A stretch of DNA of 64,000 nucleotides from Streptomyces hokutonensis (lineage in GTDB: Bacteria; Actinomycetota; Actinomycetes; Streptomycetales; Streptomycetaceae), in contig NZ_BARG01000052.1 in the NCBI RefSeq assembly GCF_000376565.1, forward strand, positions 62,001 to 126,000, read 5' to 3'. Position numbers and translations under genes: made by a program. The notes under the pieces are model-generated. The model had not been told where the DNA came from. It did no database searches and worked only from the letters and a program-made list of their open reading frames with translations. Below are positions 42,755-51,986 of the stretch, piece after piece; the stretch's first letter is position 1; the number at the start of each line of letters is the position of its first letter.

Positions 42755-44032
42755 GTGATCCAGATCGTGGAGCACGCACCGCACGAAGGCCCCTACGCCA
42801 TCGGCACTGCGCTGGAGGCGGCCGGGCTGCCGACCCGGGTCTGCCGGGCCTGGGCGGGCGACCCGGTGCCGGACAGGGCCGACGACCTGGTGGGCCTGGT
42901 GGTGATGGGCGGGGCGACGGCCGCCTACGAGGACTTCCCCGGCCGTAGCGCTGAACTCGCGCTGCTGCGCGCAGCGTTGGACGCCGAGATCCCCGTACTG
43001 GCCGTGTGTCTCGGGGCGCAGTTGCTGGCCGTCGCGGCGGGAGGTGCCGGACGCCCCGGCGACAGCGCGCAGATCGGCTGGGCCGACGTACGGATGACGG
43101 AGGCCGCGCACACCGACACGCTCTTCGCCGGCCTTCCCGAGCGGCTGCGGGTGCTGCACTGGCACGGCGACACGATGGACCTGCCGGCCGGGGCGATCCT
43201 GTTGGCCTCCTGCGAGCGGTACCCGGTGCAGGCGTTCCGGATCGGCGGCTCGGCGTGGGGAACGCAGTTCCACCTGGAGGTGGACGAGACTGCGGTCGGC
43301 GCCTTCGCCGACGCCTTCCCGGAGGAAGCGGCCACCGCCCCCGGGGTGGTGGAGTCCGCGCCCGCCGAACTGGCCGTACTGGCCCGGCACCGCGACGGTG
43401 TGTTCAAGCGCTTCGCCGCCTTCGTCGCGGCGCGCGCCGAGCAGACCGCGACACGCGCCTTCTTCACCCGGCGGGCGGCCACCTGGGAGGAACGGTTCGC
43501 GGGCGACGGCCCCCGGTACGCGGCGGCCGTCGAGCGGATGGAACTCCGTCCCGGCGCACGCGTCCTGGACCTCGGCTGCGGCACCGGCCGGGCGCTGCCC
43601 GCGCTGCGCGCACACGTCGGCGACGCGGGCCTCGTCCTCGGCATCGACCTCACGCCCGCGATGCTCTGCGTCGCCCTGCGCGAGGGCCGCGACAAGGACG
43701 GGCAGTTGCTGCTGGCCGACGCCTGCCGACTGCCGCTGCCGACCGCCGCGCTGGACGCCGTCTTCAGCGCGGGCCTCATCAACCACGTACCCGACCCCGC
43801 GACCGCCCTGCGCGAATGGGCCCGGGTCACCGCGCCCCACGGCACCCTCCTGCTCTACCACCCCTCCGGCCGCGCCGAACGCGCCGCCCGCCACGGCCGC
43901 CCCCTCGACCTGGACGACCCTCTCGCGGAGCACCACCTCCGCCCCGCCCTGCGCGCCGCGGGCTGGGACCTGTCCCGCTACGAGGACGCCCCGCACCACT
44001 TCCTGGCCCGCGCGACCCGCGTCGCCGGATGA
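42755..44032 (+). CDS. Fusion of class I glutamine amidotransferase and SAM methyltransferase
   Basis: A 425-aa chain with two enzyme domains. Residues 1-235 are a GMP-synthase-like type 1 amidotransferase with the complete triad: nucleophile Cys85 (VLAVCLGAQ), His173 and Glu175 (QFHLEVD). Residues 240-425 are a class I methyltransferase with motif I VLDLGCGTG (270-278) and acidic GIDLTP after beta-2. The frame runs without interruption or internal ribosome site. GTG 42755 has GGAGG 9 nt upstream. The amidotransferase could feed ammonia or hydrolyse a gamma-glutamyl compound that is then methylated. Substrate is unknown. Confidence 0.86.
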   Translation: MIQIVEHAPHEGPYAIGTALEAAGLPTRVCRAWAGDPVPDRADDLVGLVVMGGATAAYEDFPGRSAELALLRAALDAEIPVLAVCLGAQLLAVAAGGAGRPGDSAQIGWADVRMTEAAHTDTLFAGLPERLRVLHWHGDTMDLPAGAILLASCERYPVQAFRIGGSAWGTQFHLEVDETAVGAFADAFPEEAATAPGVVESAPAELAVLARHRDGVFKRFAAFVAARAEQTATRAFFTRRAATWEERFAGDGPRYAAAVERMELRPGARVLDLGCGTGRALPALRAHVGDAGLVLGIDLTPAMLCVALREGRDKDGQLLLADACRLPLPTAALDAVFSAGLINHVPDPATALREWARVTAPHGTLLLYHPSGRAERAARHGRPLDLDDPLAEHHLRPALRAAGWDLSRYEDAPHHFLARATRVAG

Positions 44033-44118
44033 ACGCGCCGTCCCGCGCAACGGGGTGCGGCGAGCCCGGCATACGGAATCACGTTGCCGACAATGATCGC
44101 GCTGGCTAGGTTCGGCCC

Positions 44119-44808
44119 ATGGCTGACGACGAACCCACGCGGGCCGCACGCCTGCTCGATGCCCAGGCCAAGGCCGCACTGCTCTTCGCGGAGATCGAGG
44201 AGCGCGGGCTCGTCGCGCCCGGCGAGGGGGAGCGCGCGGTCAGCGACCGGATCCGCGACCTCGCGAACGAGATGTTCGGCACCACCCGGCACTGGCACAA
44301 ACGGATCGTGCGCTCGGGACCGAACACCCTCAAGCCGTACAAGGAGAACCCGCCGGACCGGGTGATCGGCGCCGACGACATCGTGTTCGCCGACTTCGGG
44401 CCGATCTTCGAGGAGTACGAGGCCGACTTCGGCCGCACCTTCGTCCTCGGCGACGACCCGGTCAAGCACCGGCTGCGCGACGACCTGCCCAAGGTGTTCG
44501 CGGCCGGCCGGAGCTTCTTCGAGAACACCCCGGACATCACGGGTGAGCGGCTCTACGCCGAGGTCGTCCGGCTCGCCGAGAAGGCGGGCTGGGAACTGGG
44601 CGGCTGGCACGCCGGACACCTGGTCGGCGAGTTCCCGCACGAGACGATCGAGGGCGCGCACGTCGAGTCGTACGTCACCCTGGAGAACGTCACCCCCATG
44701 CGCCGCACCGACAAGGCCGGCCGCGCCTGCCACTGGATCCTGGAGATCCATCTCATCGACCGGGAAAGGCAGTTCGGCGGCTTCCACGAGGAACTGCTCA
44801 CTCTCTGA
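44119..44808 (+). CDS. M24-family metallopeptidase-like protein
   Basis: A 229-aa pita-bread-fold protein of the aminopeptidase P/methionine aminopeptidase class. Metal ligands are visible as Asp in FADFGPIFEEYEADFGRT, His in HAGHLVGEFPHE and Glu in the ILEIHL strand. It lacks the N-terminal domain of true aminopeptidase P, and relatives of this size often have unassigned substrates. ATG 44119 follows the preceding gene by 86 bp, and the MOSC gene follows after 13 bp, so the last two may be co-transcribed. Confidence 0.85.
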   Translation: MADDEPTRAARLLDAQAKAALLFAEIEERGLVAPGEGERAVSDRIRDLANEMFGTTRHWHKRIVRSGPNTLKPYKENPPDRVIGADDIVFADFGPIFEEYEADFGRTFVLGDDPVKHRLRDDLPKVFAAGRSFFENTPDITGERLYAEVVRLAEKAGWELGGWHAGHLVGEFPHETIEGAHVESYVTLENVTPMRRTDKAGRACHWILEIHLIDRERQFGGFHEELLTL

Positions 44809-44821
44809 CGGGGATTGCTCC

Positions 44822-45667
44822 ATGGGGACTGTCGCGGCGCTGTACCGCTATCCGGTGAAGTCGATGGTGGGCGAGGCCGTGATCGCCGTGGCGGTCACGG
44901 AGCGCGGACTCTGCGGGGACCGGGTCTACGCCGTCCTCGACGGGACGGGCGCGGTCGGCAGCGCCAAACACCCGCGCAAGTGGGGCGAGTTGCTGCGCTG
45001 CCGCAGCCGCCTCGACGACTCCGGCGTGGTGCGGGTCGTACTGCCGGACGGGACCACCCTCGCGGTCGAAGACCCGGACCTGGACGGGGAGTTGTCCGAA
45101 CTGCTGGGCCGCCGGGTCTTCCTGTCGGCGGTCGTGCCGGAGGACGGCAGGCTGGAGCGCGCGGTGCCCGCGTACGAGGGCGGGGTCCCGGACTCCGTGC
45201 GGGAGTCGGCGACCGTCGACGCCACCGGGGAGAGCATCACGACGGGCGGCGTCGCCGCGGGAACGTTCTTCGACTTCGGCCGGGTCCATCTCGTCACCAC
45301 CGCGGCCCTGGACCGGATGCGCGCCGTCCACCCCGCCGGGGACTTCGACGCCCGCCGCTTCCGGCCGAACCTGGTCGTGGACACCGCCGGGGGACCCGGT
45401 TTTCCGGAGGACGCCTGGGTGGGGTCGTGCCTGCGGGTGGGGGAGGCCCTGTTCCGGGTCCTGGTGCCGACACCCCGCTGCGTGGTTCCCACCCTCGGCC
45501 ACGACGAACTCCCGCCGGACCCCGGCATCATGCGCGCGGTCGCCCGGGAACACCGCGTACCGGTCTTCGACCTGGGCCGGCTCTCGTGCCTCGGCGTCTA
45601 CCTGGACGTCCTGGAGGCGGGCACGGTCCGGGTGGGCGATCCGATCTCGTTGCAGAACACCGCCTGA
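44822..45667 (+). CDS. MOSC-domain molybdenum-cofactor-type protein
   Basis: A 281-aa protein with the N-terminal MOSC_N barrel (LYRYPVKSMVGE, residues 8-19) and a C-terminal MOSC domain. The conserved cofactor Cys lies in VPTPRCVVPT, and the RRFRPNLVV block precedes it. The family (mARC, YcbX) reduces N-hydroxylated compounds using a Mo cofactor, normally with a ferredoxin-like partner. YcbX carries its own ferredoxin domain; this one does not. It is one of three molybdenum-linked genes within 5 kb. GGGGA precedes ATG 44822. Confidence 0.9.
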   Translation: MGTVAALYRYPVKSMVGEAVIAVAVTERGLCGDRVYAVLDGTGAVGSAKHPRKWGELLRCRSRLDDSGVVRVVLPDGTTLAVEDPDLDGELSELLGRRVFLSAVVPEDGRLERAVPAYEGGVPDSVRESATVDATGESITTGGVAAGTFFDFGRVHLVTTAALDRMRAVHPAGDFDARRFRPNLVVDTAGGPGFPEDAWVGSCLRVGEALFRVLVPTPRCVVPTLGHDELPPDPGIMRAVAREHRVPVFDLGRLSCLGVYLDVLEAGTVRVGDPISLQNTA

Positions 45668-45681
45668 TCGTCCCGGCACGG

Positions 45682-46296
45682 TCAGTGCGTGAAGCGGTAC
45701 TTCAGGTGGGTGGCGAGCGGTGTCTCAACCACCCTGACCTGCTCGACGCGCCGTCGTCCCGGGCCCGTTCCGTCGAAGAGCCGCAGCCCGTCGCCGAGCA
45801 GCGCGGACACCACGTGCAGCTGGAGTTCGTCGACGAGCCCCGCCCCGAGGTACTGCCGGACCGTGCTCGCGCCACCGGCGATGTCGACGTTCCGGTCACC
45901 GGCGGCGGCCTGTGCCCGGGCGAGGGCGCTGTGGATGCCGTCGGTGACGAAGGTGAAGGTGGTCCCGCCCTCCTTGACGAGGGCCGGCCGGGGGCGGTGC
46001 GTGAGCACGAACACCGGGGTCCGGAACGGCGGGTTGTCGCCCCAGAACTCCTCGCCGGTGTCGTACATCGTCCGGCCCATGACCACCGCCCCGGTGGCCT
46101 CGAACCACTCGCGCATCAACTCCGAGTCGCGGTTCTCCTCCCCACCGGTCATCCCCTGACGCTCCCGCCAGCTCGCCAGGTTGTGGATCCACTCGAAGAG
46201 CGGCTCGGCGCCGTCCCCTCCGGGGTTGTCGACGGTGACACCGGTGCCGGCGATACAGCCGTCGAGGGAGATGGCGAAGTCCGCGGTCACGGTCAC
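45682..46296 (-). CDS. Dihydrofolate-reductase-fold (RibD C-terminal-like) reductase
   Basis: A 204-aa protein of the bacterial RibD_C/DHFR-like family. It opens with VTADFAISLDGCIAG and has the NADPH-binding segments GAVVMGRTMYD and IAGGASTVRQYLGAGLVDEL. These stand-alone proteins are reductases of unknown substrate, common in Streptomyces. I choose GTG 46296 because AGGAG lies about 9 nt upstream, rather than the longer frame reaching 46368. It is convergent with the MOSC gene (14 bp). Confidence 0.88.
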   Translation of the reverse strand: MTVTADFAISLDGCIAGTGVTVDNPGGDGAEPLFEWIHNLASWRERQGMTGGEENRDSELMREWFEATGAVVMGRTMYDTGEEFWGDNPPFRTPVFVLTHRPRPALVKEGGTTFTFVTDGIHSALARAQAAAGDRNVDIAGGASTVRQYLGAGLVDELQLHVVSALLGDGLRLFDGTGPGRRRVEQVRVVETPLATHLKYRFTH

Positions 46297-46393
46297 GATG
46301 GGATGCTCCTGAGTCGTGGGGGTGGTGCTTCCACTCTTACGTCGATCGGGAACCGGCGCATTCGACACACTGCCCGGCCGATGCGACGTCCGC

Positions 46394-46862
46394 TCAGATC
46401 AGTCCGGCCCGGATGGCGTACGAGACGGCATGGGCCAGGGCGCGGGTCCGCAGCCGCTTCATCGCGCCGTAGAGGATGTACCGCACCGTGCGCTCGGAGT
46501 ACGAGAGTTCCGTCGCGATCTCGTCGCACTGCCTGCCTTCGGCGATGAGACGCAGCACGGCCACCCCGCGCGGGGTCAGCGAGGCGCGGTCGCCGACGAC
46601 CGCGACGGCTTGTTCCTTCGGCGCCGCATCACGCGGCTGACGCACGGGAACTCGCCGGACGGCGGGCTCCCCGGCCACGGCGCGCACTGCATGGACGAAG
46701 ACGTCCGGGCTGCGGAAGTCCCACCACACGACGGCGCGGACACCGCGGCGCCGACACATCGGTCCGCCACTGCTTGGCCACCACAAGACGCGCGCCCGGC
46801 TTGTCGCACAGGCGGTGGAGCAGGTCCAGGACGGCGGCGTCCGCCACGTCCACGGCGACCAC
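46394..46862 (-). pseudogene. Frameshifted LuxR-type response-regulator-like gene
   Basis: The C-terminal part is an intact LuxR helix-turn-helix (LTPRGVAVLRLIAEGRQ, then ELSYSERTVRYILYGAMKRL). The N-terminal receiver-like part (VAVDVADAAVLDLLHRL, KPGARLVVAKQWRTD) is in another frame. The two join if one G is dropped near 46766, giving WRTDCRRRGVRAVVWWDF, which fits the family's usual order. GTG 46862 has GGAGG 10 nt upstream, although more coding-like sequence continues upstream in a third frame (GGLSAAGAVIPAVRMTV). It is either a decayed regulator or carries sequence errors. Confidence 0.6.
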
Positions 46863-46936
46863 GATCGCGTCGCCTCCCGACCCGGACCGTCATGCGCACG
46901 GCCGGGATCACCGCCCCGGCCGCAGACAAGCCACCG

Positions 46937-47140
46937 TGCAGAGCGAGCAGTTGCTCGCATTGCTGACCGCCGAAGGCCTGGCCAACCGTCAGATTTGCCA
47001 CCGTGCTACGGCTGACGGAGGACGCGGTCGCCAACCGGCTGTCCCGGCTGTTCGCCCGCGCCGGTCTGTGCTCCCGCACGGAAGCGGTCACGGCCGTACT
47101 TACCGACTACCGCCCCCGTGGGCTCACCCTCGACGCGTAG
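46937..47140 (+). pseudogene. Remnant of a second LuxR-type helix-turn-helix, frameshifted
   Basis: On the opposite strand, GTG 46937 begins EQLLALLTAEGLANRQI. The continuation LRLTEDAVANRLSRLFARAG and CSRTEAVTAVLTDYRPRG is in the next frame. Dropping one T of the ATTT run near 46995 restores NRQIATVLRLTEDAV, a typical LuxR-type DNA-binding domain, which ends at TAG 47138-47140. No N-terminal domain is present, so only about 67 residues remain. It abuts, tail to tail, an ABC operon. Confidence 0.55.
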
Positions 47141-47160
47141 GCGAGTACGGCCTGATCCGC

Positions 47161-47892
47161 TCAGGGGACCGGATCCGGTGCCCGCTCTCCGAGATACGCG
47201 CGCTCCAGCAGACCGGGGTCCGCCGCGAGTCGGTCGGCGGAGTCGCTGAGGACGGTTTCGCCGTGCACCAGGACCAGCGCCCGGTCCGCCACGCCGAGGG
47301 CCAGCCGGACGTGCTGTTCGACCAGCACGACGGCCGCGCCGGTGTCCTCGGCGATCCGCCGGACGACCGGCAGCAGTTCCTCGACGATCACCGGGGCCAG
47401 CCCCATGCTCAGCTCGTCGACGAGGAGGACCCGTGGATCCTGGATCATGGCCCGGCCCAGGGCCAGCATCTGCTGTTCCCCGCCGGAGAGTTGGCCGGCC
47501 GCGACCTTCAGCCGTTTGCCCAGTGCCGGAAAGAAGTCGAGCACCTGCTCCATGCTGCTGCCCTGGCGGCGGCGTGCGAGCGTCAGGTTGTCGCGCACGG
47601 TCAACTGCGTGAACAGGGAGCGGTCGTCGGGCACGAGGACCAGTCCCCGCCGGGCTGCCTCGCGCGCCCGGCCGCCCCGGATCTCCCGGCCGTCGAGGGC
47701 CACCGTCCCACCGAGGCGCGGCAGCAGACCGGCGAGCGTCGTCAACAGGGTTGTCTTTCCCGCCCCGTTGGGCCCCAGCAGGGCCACGACCTCACCGGGC
47801 AGCAGCCGTAGGCCGAAGCCGCGCACCACAGGCCGCCCCTTCGTGTAACCCGCGTCCACGTCCTCGCACCTCAGCAGCTCCGGTCCGGTCAC
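47161..47892 (-). CDS. livF: Branched-chain-amino-acid-type ABC transporter ATPase
   Basis: A 243-aa LivF-like ATPase with Walker A GPNGAGKTT (about residues 40-48), signature LSGGEQQ, Walker B VLLVDELSMGL and H-loop VEQH. The SMGLAP after Walker B is typical of the LivF subgroup. GTG 47892 overlaps the stop of the three-domain fusion by 4 bp. With the fusion and binding protein it makes a complete HAAT-type importer. Neighbouring catabolic genes suggest that the cargo may be an aromatic or other organic acid rather than an amino acid. Confidence 0.92.
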   Translation of the reverse strand: MTGPELLRCEDVDAGYTKGRPVVRGFGLRLLPGEVVALLGPNGAGKTTLLTTLAGLLPRLGGTVALDGREIRGGRAREAARRGLVLVPDDRSLFTQLTVRDNLTLARRRQGSSMEQVLDFFPALGKRLKVAAGQLSGGEQQMLALGRAMIQDPRVLLVDELSMGLAPVIVEELLPVVRRIAEDTGAAVVLVEQHVRLALGVADRALVLVHGETVLSDSADRLAADPGLLERAYLGERAPDPVP

Positions 47893-50669
47893 TGGACGAC
47901 CTCCCCGCGCATCTCGTCCGTATCGCTCTGCGTCGCGCCGAGGTAGGCGGTGGCGACGCGTGGATCCGCCTTGATCTCGGCGGGAGTTCCGTCCGCGATC
48001 ACCTTTCCGATGTCCAGTACGACGATCCGGTCGCACACGTCGAGCACCAGCCCCATGTCGTGGTCGATCAGCAGCACGGTCACGCCGTCGGCCCGCACCG
48101 CCCGCAGCCGGTCGCCCAGCCAGCGGCTCTCGGAACTGTCCAGACCGGCCGCGGGCTCGTCCAGCAGCAGCATCCGGGGGCGGCCCGCCAGGGCGCGCGC
48201 GACGGACACCAACTGCCGCCTGCCCTGCGAGAGTTCACGGGCCGGCTGGTCCCGGAACCGGCTCAGGTGCAGCGTCTCGAACAGCCGGTTCCGCAGCTCC
48301 GGCCCCTGCACCGAACCGACATGGTCGCCACCGTGTCGTGCCGCGGCCTCCCCGACCAGCACGTTCTCCTCGACGCTGAGATCCTCGTAGAGCTCGATGC
48401 CCTGGAAGGTGCGGCCGAGCCCTGCCCGGCCGCGCTGATGCGGCTTCAGGGAGGAGATCTTCCGGCCGTCGAACTCCACTGTTCCCGTGCTGCGGTGGTA
48501 TCCGCTGATCGCGTCGAGCAGGGTCGTCTTCCCGGCACCGTTCGGTCCGATCACGCCGACGATCTCGCCCGAGCGCACCTCGAAGGAGACGGAGTCGACG
48601 GCCACCACACCGCCGTAGCGAACCCCGATGTCGCGGACCGAGAGGACCACCTCGCCCGGATCGGGGACCGGTGGGCGAGAGGCAACTGCCGCCTCGGTGA
48701 GGCCATCGGCGTCCGTGTCGTCGACGGTGGCCGGGCGGTGCCCGCGCCGGAGCCGCGCCGCCAGTTCATGTGCCGGGCCTACGACGCCCTCTGGGTTGGT
48801 GATCACCGTGAGGACGAGTCCGATGCCCATGATCACGTCGTACCACTCACCCAGGGACAGGGCCCGGTCCAGGAGCACGGGCAGCAGGCCGCCGGCCCCC
48901 ATCACGCCCGCCACGATGCCGCCGGACAGGGCGGTGACGCCCGCCAGATACGCGGTGGCGAACAGACCCAGGCCGCCGATCGCGGTGAACATCTCGGCGT
49001 CCGCGACGGTCTGTTGATAGCCGAGGAGGGCGCCGCCGAGCCCGGCGACGAACGCGCCGATCGCGAAGGCGACGATCTTCGTGCGGGCGACGTCGATGCC
49101 GGCAGCCGCGGCCGACCGTTCGTTGGCGCGCACGGCGAGCATCGCGGCGCCGAGCCGGCTGCGCCGCAGCCACGCCACGCCCAGGCCCACCAGCAACAGG
49201 ACCAGCAGGCACAACAGCGCGAAGGGCAGCCGTGGATAGTCCTCGCCGGAGCCGATGCCCAGGTCGAGGCCGAACAGGTGCGGGGAGGGGATCTTGGAGC
49301 CGCCGAGGCCGCCGTTGAGTTCGGGGTTGCGGAACCAGAAGGCCTCCAGTGCCACCGCCAGCGCGACCGTGACCACGGCCGCGGGCAGACCGCGGATCCG
49401 CAGCGCGGGAAGCCCGATCACGACGCCGATCACCATCGCGGCCAGGGCCGCCAGCAGCGGGGCGAGCGGAAAGGGTATACCCCATCCCGCGCTCAGCTTG
49501 CTGAGGCTGAACGCGCCGACTCCGGCCAGGGTCAGCTGGGCGAGGGAGATCTGCCCGGCGAACCCGGTGACGACCACCAGCGACAGCGAGATCACAGCCA
49601 GGGTGAGTGAGGTGATCACGGCGGCGCGGATACTGCCGTGGGTGGCCAGGAGTACGACGACACCCAGGGCCGTACTCACGACGGCCGGGACCAGTACGCG
49701 GTCCGGGCGTGGTGCCCGGCCGAGCGCCTGCTGGATCAGCGAGCCGCGGGTGGGGAGCGGTCGTCCGCGGACCACCAGGTAGGCCAAAATGACGGCCAGC
49801 GGCACCAGTTGGGCCAGACCGGTCTGGGGCAGCCACGACCACTTCCCCTGGAGGAACTGCACCTCCGACTGGAGCATCCCGATGACCAGCCCGGCGCCCA
49901 CGGCCGGGATCAGCGCGGTGAAGTTGCCGACCAGCGCCGCCGCGAGGGCCGGCACGATGAACAGCGTGTAGGACACCGGGACCAACGGCACGATCGGCGC
50001 GATCAGGATGCCGGACAGACCGGCGATGGCCGAGCTGAGCGCCCAGTTCGCGACCGCGATCCGCTCCGGCGACAACCCGCTGACCAGCGCGCCCTTCTCC
50101 GACTCCGCCGCCGCCCGGGCCGCCAGACCGAACCGCGTCAGCCGGAACACCAGCGCCAGCACGACGGTCAGTACGACGATGACGGCCGCGAACCACAGCC
50201 GGTCGCCCGGGATCAGCGAACCGCCCCAGGACACCGGGTCGTTGGGCAGGATCGCCTTGACCGACACCGCGCCGGTGCCCACGCCCGCGGCCAGCACGGC
50301 CTGGATCACCAGCATCACCCCGATCGAGGCGACGGCCTTCGCCACCGGCGGCGCGGTCCGCAGCGGCCGGAAGACCAGCCCGTACAGCACCACCCCCAAC
50401 AAGGCGGCCAGCACAAGGGAGATGACCACCGCCGGGAAGAGTCCGAGCGGTCCGCCGAGCCCGATCTTCTTCGGCACACCCGGCAGTGGCACCAGCAACT
50501 CACCCTGGCGCAGGAACGCGTAGGTGTACGCGCTGTACAACGCGATCGCCCCGGTGGCGAAGTTGACCACCCCGGAACCGCGGTAGGTGAGCACCAGCGC
50601 CAGTGCGAGCGCGCCGAACACCGCCCCACTGCCCAGCCCCAGCAACAGAAACACGACGTACTGGCTCAT
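47889..50669 (-). CDS. Fused LivH permease, LivM permease and LivG ATPase
   Basis: One 926-aa chain carries three subunits of a branched-chain-type importer. Residues 1-310 are a LivH-like permease (LTYRGSGVVNFATGAIALYS). Residues 325-635 are a LivM-like permease (GFAGQISLAQL). Residues 672-920 are a LivG-like ATPase with Walker A GPNGAGKTT (about 712), signature LSQGRRQ and Walker B MLLLDEPAAGLD. The frame is continuous. Such triple fusions occur in actinobacteria and fix subunit ratio. It starts 42 bp after the binding-protein gene and overlaps LivF by 4 bp. Confidence 0.93.
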   Translation of the reverse strand: MSQYVVFLLLGLGSGAVFGALALALVLTYRGSGVVNFATGAIALYSAYTYAFLRQGELLVPLPGVPKKIGLGGPLGLFPAVVISLVLAALLGVVLYGLVFRPLRTAPPVAKAVASIGVMLVIQAVLAAGVGTGAVSVKAILPNDPVSWGGSLIPGDRLWFAAVIVVLTVVLALVFRLTRFGLAARAAAESEKGALVSGLSPERIAVANWALSSAIAGLSGILIAPIVPLVPVSYTLFIVPALAAALVGNFTALIPAVGAGLVIGMLQSEVQFLQGKWSWLPQTGLAQLVPLAVILAYLVVRGRPLPTRGSLIQQALGRAPRPDRVLVPAVVSTALGVVVLLATHGSIRAAVITSLTLAVISLSLVVVTGFAGQISLAQLTLAGVGAFSLSKLSAGWGIPFPLAPLLAALAAMVIGVVIGLPALRIRGLPAAVVTVALAVALEAFWFRNPELNGGLGGSKIPSPHLFGLDLGIGSGEDYPRLPFALLCLLVLLLVGLGVAWLRRSRLGAAMLAVRANERSAAAAGIDVARTKIVAFAIGAFVAGLGGALLGYQQTVADAEMFTAIGGLGLFATAYLAGVTALSGGIVAGVMGAGGLLPVLLDRALSLGEWYDVIMGIGLVLTVITNPEGVVGPAHELAARLRRGHRPATVDDTDADGLTEAAVASRPPVPDPGEVVLSVRDIGVRYGGVVAVDSVSFEVRSGEIVGVIGPNGAGKTTLLDAISGYHRSTGTVEFDGRKISSLKPHQRGRAGLGRTFQGIELYEDLSVEENVLVGEAAARHGGDHVGSVQGPELRNRLFETLHLSRFRDQPARELSQGRRQLVSVARALAGRPRMLLLDEPAAGLDSSESRWLGDRLRAVRADGVTVLLIDHDMGLVLDVCDRIVVLDIGKVIADGTPAEIKADPRVATAYLGATQSDTDEMRGEVVQ

Positions 50670-50711
50670 CGGCGAGACCGTCCCTCCCGGTTGCTCCGAC
50701 CGCTGCTTCGA

Positions 50712-51986
50712 CTACCGCGCGAACAACGCACTGGGATCGACGACCCGCAGCTGCCCCAACTTGCCGTCGGACGACACCGTGCCGGTGACCTCCTTCGCCG
50801 AGCACGCCGCGGGCAGTCCCGGTACCGCCTTGGAGTCGCAGCTGAACGTGATGCCGTGTCCGGCCGGCAGTACGACGTCCTTCGCCGTGTGCAGGGCCGC
50901 CGTGATCGTCTTGGACGAGACCGTGCCGGTCAGTCCGTGCAGGGCGCGGACCAGGCCGAGCACGCCCTGGTAGCCGATCGCCGCATAGCCCTGGGTCGGG
51001 GTGTCGGGGCTGTACTCCTTCATCACCTGGCGGAAGAGCTGGGCCTCCGGGTCGTCACTGGCGACGTCGAAACTGCTGAAGACCTGCACGCCGTCCATGC
51101 CCGTGCCTACCGCCTGGACGACCTCGGGGGACACGCACGACTGGACGGTCATCCGGGCGATGCCGGCGCCGAGCGTGCCCATGGCCTGGAGCACGGAGGT
51201 GCACACGGTCGGATCCGCCACGACGGCCACGGCGTCGGGCTTGTTCCGCAGCGCGGCACTCACCTGCGGCGACGCGTCCGGAGTGCCCGCGGCCACCGTC
51301 ACGATCCGCAGTCCGACGCCGGCTTTGGCGAACACCGGTTTTCCGATGGCCTCGATCCCGCTGACCGCGGCCGGTGCGTCGATCACGAACGCGGCGACCT
51401 TCTTGTACCCCTTCTCCTTGGCGTACGCGGCCATCGACGTCATGGTCGTCGGGAAACCGCCGGTCCAGGAGAAGGCGTTGGCGGTGGTGCCCTCGGAGTT
51501 GCTGGCGGCGATGGCGGTCGCCCAGGGAATGCCGGCCTTGGTCACGATCGGCACCATGGAGTCGCCCAGACCGCTGCTGGTCAGGACCACCGCGTCGACC
51601 TTCTGCTCGACCATCTGGTTCGCGCAGTCCCGTGCCGTCGCGGGCTCCTCCTTCGTCTTGCAGACCGTGAGCGCGATGGGCCTGCCCGCGATTCCGCCGA
51701 GGTTGGCGTTGGCGTACTTCATCGCCGCCTCGGCGGCCTCCCGGGTCTCGGGCTGGCTGATCGCCGAGCCGCCCTCATTGGTGATGAGCCCGATCCTCAC
51801 CGGAGCGCCGGTGGCCTTGTGGCCCGGAAAGGCGCTCGCCAGCGCGGCCGGGATCTTCGTGCTGTCCGCCGTGGTGGCACCACTGGCGCCGCCACCGCAT
51901 CCGGCGAGCAGCACGGTGGTCGACACCAGTGCGAGTGATACGCGCGACCGGGGTGTGGAGAGGGCTCGTCCGACCGACTCGATCAT
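50712..51986 (-). CDS. Branched-chain-type solute-binding lipoprotein
   Basis: A 424-aa Peripla_BP_6 protein with lipobox LLAGC (Cys about residue 30) and a Gly/Ser/Thr spacer. Ligand-domain features include VRIGLITNEGGSAISQPE near the N-terminus and a Cys pair near the C-terminus (CDSKAVPGLPAAC). ATG 51986 follows GGGAAG. It heads a three-gene importer operon. Relatives bind branched-chain amino acids, but many actinobacterial ones bind aromatic acids or steroid fragments. The adjacent Rieske/cupin genes make an aromatic or alicyclic ligand plausible. Confidence 0.9.
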   Translation of the reverse strand: MIESVGRALSTPRSRVSLALVSTTVLLAGCGGGASGATTADSTKIPAALASAFPGHKATGAPVRIGLITNEGGSAISQPETREAAEAAMKYANANLGGIAGRPIALTVCKTKEEPATARDCANQMVEQKVDAVVLTSSGLGDSMVPIVTKAGIPWATAIAASNSEGTTANAFSWTGGFPTTMTSMAAYAKEKGYKKVAAFVIDAPAAVSGIEAIGKPVFAKAGVGLRIVTVAAGTPDASPQVSAALRNKPDAVAVVADPTVCTSVLQAMGTLGAGIARMTVQSCVSPEVVQAVGTGMDGVQVFSSFDVASDDPEAQLFRQVMKEYSPDTPTQGYAAIGYQGVLGLVRALHGLTGTVSSKTITAALHTAKDVVLPAGHGITFSCDSKAVPGLPAACSAKEVTGTVSSDGKLGQLRVVDPSALFAR

